Assembly: GCF_000820005.1 (NCBI RefSeq) | Contig: NZ_CDBL01000052.1 | Span: 1 to 64,000 of the forward strand | Length of the DNA: 64,000 bases | Reading direction: 5' to 3' | DNA from: Aeromonas piscicola | GTDB lineage: Bacteria > Pseudomonadota > Gammaproteobacteria > Enterobacterales > Aeromonadaceae | Part shown: positions 60,975 to 64,000 of the stretch, in pieces | How the letters are laid out: the number at the start of each line of letters is the position of its first letter | Position numbering within the stretch: position 1 is the stretch's first letter | Program-made: the position numbers and the translations under genes | The notes under the pieces: generated by a model | What the model was told of the DNA's origin: nothing | Database searches by the model: none | What the model saw: the letters and a program-made list of their open reading frames with translations, nothing else

Positions 60975-61646
60975 ATGGCAACAAATCGAATGGCACCAAT
61001 ACATTCCGGGTTGGTGATGACACCTCGGGCGGCGGGTTTCTCGTTGATCGAACTGGTGATCGTCATCGTTATCCTGGGGATCCTGGCGGTGACCGCCTTG
61101 CCTCGCTTCCTCGATGTGACCGACGAGGCCAAGAAGGCCAGTGTGGAAGGGGTCTCCGGCGGCTTTGCCACCGGCGTTTCCCTGGTGCGGGCCCAGTGGG
61201 AAGCGGAGGGACGTGCCAAGCAGGACAGCCTCAATACCGTGCTGTATGACGGTTCCCGCTTCTATCTGACCACGCCGACCGAGACCCAGGTCAGCAATGG
61301 TGAGCTCTCCCCCGGTTATCCCATGGATACCTCGGCGGGTGGCGGTATCGATGTGGACCCGGCCAACCTGACGGCCCCGCGCTGTCTCAAGATTTGGGAG
61401 GGTCTGTTGCAGAACCCGCCCAAGGCTACTGCCAGCTTTAACGAGGTGCGCGGTAGCGGCAATGACCTGAAATACTATGTCAGTATGACCAATAACGGCC
61501 TGGACTCGGTCTGCCGCTACTATCTGGTCAATAGTTTGAGTAAGGGTAGTGATGGCAAGTATCAGGATCCGCAAGGCAGCACTGATGCATTCATGAGTTT
61601 TAGTTACCGTCCGGCTTCCGGTCAGGTGACCACCAATATCAATTGA
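60975..61646 (+). CDS. mshB: MSHA minor pilin MshB
   Basis: 223 aa type IV prepilin. Leader of 21 residues ending in Gly, cleaved before FSLIELVIVIVILGILAV with Glu5 present. The globular domain has two cysteines (RCLKIWEG, SVCRYYLV). Minor pilin that seeds or tips the pilus. AGGGACC upstream of the ATG; the gap before it holds AT-rich sequence that may be a separate promoter. Confidence 0.9.
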   Translation: MATNRMAPIHSGLVMTPRAAGFSLIELVIVIVILGILAVTALPRFLDVTDEAKKASVEGVSGGFATGVSLVRAQWEAEGRAKQDSLNTVLYDGSRFYLTTPTETQVSNGELSPGYPMDTSAGGGIDVDPANLTAPRCLKIWEGLLQNPPKATASFNEVRGSGNDLKYYVSMTNNGLDSVCRYYLVNSLSKGSDGKYQDPQGSTDAFMSFSYRPASGQVTTNIN

Positions 61647-61660
61647 CAGAGGAAAGTAAA

Positions 61661-62128
61661 ATGAAAAAACAGGCGGGTTTTACCCTGATCGAGCTGGTCA
61701 TAGTGATCATCATTCTGGGCATTCTGGCAGTGACAGCTGCGCCCAAGTTCCTGAATCTGCAGGATGATGCGCGTACTTCCACCCTGAAAGGGGTTGAGGG
61801 ATCCTTGAACTCAGCCGGTGCCATGGTTTACAGCAAGGCTGTACTCAAAGGTAAAGATAAAGAAAGTACCGCATACGCCTTGGATCTGGGTAACGGCAAG
61901 ACAGTATCGACTCTGTTTGGCTACCCTGTTGCGACTTCAGCTGCGCTGTCTGCAGTGGTTGAGCTGAACGCAAATGATTGGGCGTTTGCTGCCCCGACAG
62001 GTACTAGTCCTGCATCCATCAAGATCTTCCCGAACGGAGTATCTACCAGTTCGGCAACTTGCTACATAACCTATACCGAAGCTACTTCTACTGCGGTCCC
62101 ATCTGCAGTTACTAAAGCTTGTAATTAA
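61661..62128 (+). CDS. mshA: Major MSHA pilin MshA
   Basis: 155 aa. Six-residue leader (MKKQAG), mature N-terminus FTLIELVIVIIILGILAVTA with Glu5, a disulfide pair near the C-terminus (TCYITYTE, KACN). It builds the shaft of the MSHA pilus. AGAGGAAAG upstream of ATG 61661. Codon use and GC content look lower than the neighbours from about 61830 on (GTA, TCA and AAA are frequent), typical of a variable surface pilin. A strong hairpin follows. Confidence 0.93.
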   Translation: MKKQAGFTLIELVIVIIILGILAVTAAPKFLNLQDDARTSTLKGVEGSLNSAGAMVYSKAVLKGKDKESTAYALDLGNGKTVSTLFGYPVATSAALSAVVELNANDWAFAAPTGTSPASIKIFPNGVSTSSATCYITYTEATSTAVPSAVTKACN

Positions 62129-62138
62129 TGAAATGATG

Positions 62139-62171
62139 AAGGAAGCAGAGAGATTTTCTCTCTGCTTCCTT
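62139..62171 (+). terminator. Strong hairpin after mshA
   Basis: Stem AAGGAAGCAGAGAGA / TCTCTCTGCTTCCTT with a short loop. No T-tract follows, so it more likely stabilises the mshA message or limits read-through to mshC than ends transcription. Confidence 0.55.
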
Positions 62172-62189
62172 CAAATGGGTAAATATTGC

Positions 62190-62708
62190 ATGCGACAAGC
62201 ATTAATAAGCAGACATGGCTTTACCCTGATTGAACTGGTGATTGTGATCCTGTTGCTCGGGATTCTGGCCGCCTTTGCCGTGCCCAAGTTGCTGGGCAAA
62301 GGCGGCTTTGAAACTCAAACCCTCCGCGATGAGCTGTTGACCCGGCTGCGGCTGGTGCAGACCGTCAATATGCACGAACCTGCCAACCGCTGTACCCAGC
62401 TGGTTGTAGCTTCCCCCCGTTTTGCCCATCGTACCTATGGCGTCACGGCTCAAACACCTTGCCCGGGCAGCGATCCCTTGACTGGCTGGACTGACAACCA
62501 ACTGACCCGTGGTCGGGTGGTAAGCGCCTCATCCGGCATGCTGCTCTCTCTGGTCGGTACCGGTAATGGCGGTTTTGTGCTCCGCTTTGATCAGATGGGG
62601 CGGCCGCTGGGCGCCTGTGCGGGCGGCTGCACTCTGCAGGTGAGCGATGGGGGCGAGACGAGTCGCATCAAGATCGAATCCGAGGGGTATATCCATGAGA
62701 GCCCCTGA
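62190..62708 (+). CDS. mshC: MSHA minor pilin MshC
   Basis: 172 aa prepilin: leader MRQALISRHG, then FTLIELVIVILLLGILAAFA and a globular domain (AVPKLLGKGGFETQTLRDEL). ATG at 62190 gives a ten-residue leader; ribosome site is weak, which with the upstream hairpin would keep it low compared with mshA. mshD overlaps its end by 14 bases. Confidence 0.88.
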   Translation: MRQALISRHGFTLIELVIVILLLGILAAFAVPKLLGKGGFETQTLRDELLTRLRLVQTVNMHEPANRCTQLVVASPRFAHRTYGVTAQTPCPGSDPLTGWTDNQLTRGRVVSASSGMLLSLVGTGNGGFVLRFDQMGRPLGACAGGCTLQVSDGGETSRIKIESEGYIHESP

Positions 62709-63255
62709 GCGCGGCTTTACCCTGATAGAGCTGATCGTCGGCATAGTGCTGCTGGCGGTGGCGCTGACCGGTATTCTCGGGCTCTTGATCAATCAGGCGC
62801 CCCAGGCGGTGGACCCGGTGCAGCAGGTACGTGCCGCTCAGCTGGCTCAGCGCCTGGCCGGGGAGATACTGCAAAAGTCGTTTGATGAAAACTCGGATCA
62901 CAACGGTGGCCGTTACCGCTGTGGCGAGACGGTCGTCGGCGTCACCATTCCTGCCTGTTCGACTCGTTATGGCACGGATGGCGAGCCGGCCCCTTATGCT
63001 TTCAACGATGTGGATGACTTCGATACCTCGGGTAACTGGGTGGATGCCAATCTGTTTACCCAGACGGCAGCGGGGATCAGCAGCGAGGAGTATCGCAACT
63101 ATCGGGTCAAAATCGCGGTAAGTGCGGTCGATTTCAGCGATGGTTCCTTCAAGAGCTGTGCTGTGCCCTGTTCTGTGGGCAAACGCATCGATCTGCAGGT
63201 GCGGCTGCCGGATCAGAGCGTGCTCGACTTCTCCTTCTACCGGGGGAACTACTGA
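62695..63255 (+). CDS. mshD: MSHA minor pilin MshD
   Basis: 186 aa. Leader MRAPERG, then FTLIELIVGIVLLAVALTGI. The position of Glu5 is kept. The globular part has four cysteines (YRCGETVVG, ACSTRYG, SCAVPCSVG). GAGGGG lies before ATG 62695. Overlaps mshC and mshO. Confidence 0.88.
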   Translation: MRAPERGFTLIELIVGIVLLAVALTGILGLLINQAPQAVDPVQQVRAAQLAQRLAGEILQKSFDENSDHNGGRYRCGETVVGVTIPACSTRYGTDGEPAPYAFNDVDDFDTSGNWVDANLFTQTAAGISSEEYRNYRVKIAVSAVDFSDGSFKSCAVPCSVGKRIDLQVRLPDQSVLDFSFYRGNY

Positions 63256-64000
63256 TGAGAGGGGCGATGCGCGGTTTTACCCTGATCGAACTGGTGATGG
63301 TGATCCTGCTGCTCGGCATCATGGCAACCTTTACCAGCCAGTTTATCGGCATCGGCACCCAGATCTATGGCGATGCCAGCAGCCGCGAGCAGTTGATGAG
63401 CGATGCCCGTTTCGCCATGGAGCGGCTCAATCGCGAGCTGCGTGATGCTGTGCCGGGTTCAGAGCGGATTGAAGACCAGAATGGCAACTGGCTTGACGAG
63501 GGGGCCTGCCTGCGTTTCTGGCCCATCAGCGCCTCCAGCCGCTATCTTGCCCTCAATCGAGCCATGTCGGGCAGCGGCGCTACCCTGGAGCTGGTGATGG
63601 CAACCCCCGCCTCTGCGGCCAATCCACTGAGTCAGGATGCCAATGCCGTCAAGGCAGGGGAGCTGATGGCCGTCTTCCCGGTGCCGAATTCAGACGTGGA
63701 TTCACTGACCGCTGGTTGCGACTATGGCCGTTGTGTCGCCCGAGTGACCGAGGTGCTGGCTCCGGTATCCGGGGCCCAGACCATTCGCTACAGCAGTAGC
63801 GAGACCCTGGCAGGCCTCTCGCCGGGCAGCCGGATCTACTTTGCCAGCCAGCAGGTACGTTACTGTGTGGAAGGCAGTACGATGACGCGATCCCGTGCCG
63901 CTATTGGTGCCCCTTTTGCTGCGGGCGTGCTGATGGCGGAGTCCCTTCGTACTGGCGCTTTCTATCGGGAAACCTCGGCCTTCAACGCCGAAGGGGAGTT
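63255..64000 (+). CDS. mshO: MSHA minor pilin MshO, 3' end outside the window
   Basis: At least 248 codons in the window, no stop reached. Leader MRGAMRG, then FTLIELVMVILLLGIMATFT and a large globular domain (REQLMSDARFAMERLNRELR; CDYGRCVARVTEVL), as for the larger PilW-type minor pilins. Its ATG overlaps the mshD stop (TGATG). mshP and mshQ would be expected next. Confidence 0.9.
   Translation, partial: MRGAMRGFTLIELVMVILLLGIMATFTSQFIGIGTQIYGDASSREQLMSDARFAMERLNRELRDAVPGSERIEDQNGNWLDEGACLRFWPISASSRYLALNRAMSGSGATLELVMATPASAANPLSQDANAVKAGELMAVFPVPNSDVDSLTAGCDYGRCVARVTEVLAPVSGAQTIRYSSSETLAGLSPGSRIYFASQQVRYCVEGSTMTRSRAAIGAPFAAGVLMAESLRTGAFYRETSAFNAEGE

Overview
The window is a GC-rich gammaproteobacterial chromosome segment, most likely Aeromonas. 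The evidence is the gene content and order: a complete hut operon, a mannose-sensitive haemagglutinin (MSHA) type IV pilus operon, fabR-yijD beside a fatty-acid desaturase, rsmD-yhhL divergent from ftsY-ftsE-ftsX-rpoH, and a CsrB-type RNA. Genus is inferred from synteny and protein style, not from a search.

Layout. 0-3.3 kb: a cupin gene with a lost 5' end, a decayed IS1595-family element with an intact 8-bp target duplication, a CsrB regulatory RNA whose terminator tail was the insertion target, and a WYL-domain regulator. 3.5-7.4 kb: a tightly coupled kefG / 22-codon Cys-rich ORF / kefB / sirB2 run and a LysR regulator divergent from a short-chain dehydrogenase (7.5 kb). 8.3-15.6 kb: a DUF411 metal-binding protein, a secreted oligopeptidase B, and a TAXI-type TRAP transporter. 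15.6-25 kb: a tandemly duplicated 50-aa gene, a YhhN protein, emrAB-type efflux with a divergent LysR gene, a DAACS symporter, yecH, a MarC-family protein, another LysR gene, an orphan tatA/tatE and a YfcZ/YiiS protein. 25-31 kb: an MltF-like transglycosylase, a phospholipase-D-family protein, a probable structured RNA, the desaturase with its FabR operator, fabR and yijD. 31-37.7 kb: yhhL-rsmD, then ftsY (12-copy 36-bp minisatellite), ftsE, a duplicated start of ftsX, ftsX, a candidate sigma-E-type small RNA, rpoH and a beta-carbonic anhydrase. 37.7-44 kb: hutC and hutIGUH with readable control sites. 44-48 kb: chaA, a methyltransferase, a CSS-EAL phosphodiesterase and a candidate small RNA. 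48-64 kb: csrD (mshH), a pyridoxal-phosphate deaminase gene on the other strand, then the MSHA operon mshI to mshO, running off the right edge.

Two themes link the genes. First, the Csr/Rsm post-transcriptional system: the window holds a CsrA-sequestering RNA (csrB), the gene for its decay factor (csrD), and other intergenic GGA hairpins that look like CsrA targets. Second, several operon gaps are spanned exactly by very short ORFs that overlap the stop codon before them or the start codon after them (kefG/kefB, ftsE/ftsX, mshL/mshM, mshE/mshG). That pattern is not covered by ordinary annotation. I saw no CRISPR array, prophage, tRNA, rRNA or defence island. No computation was run; all motif claims are from reading the sequence.
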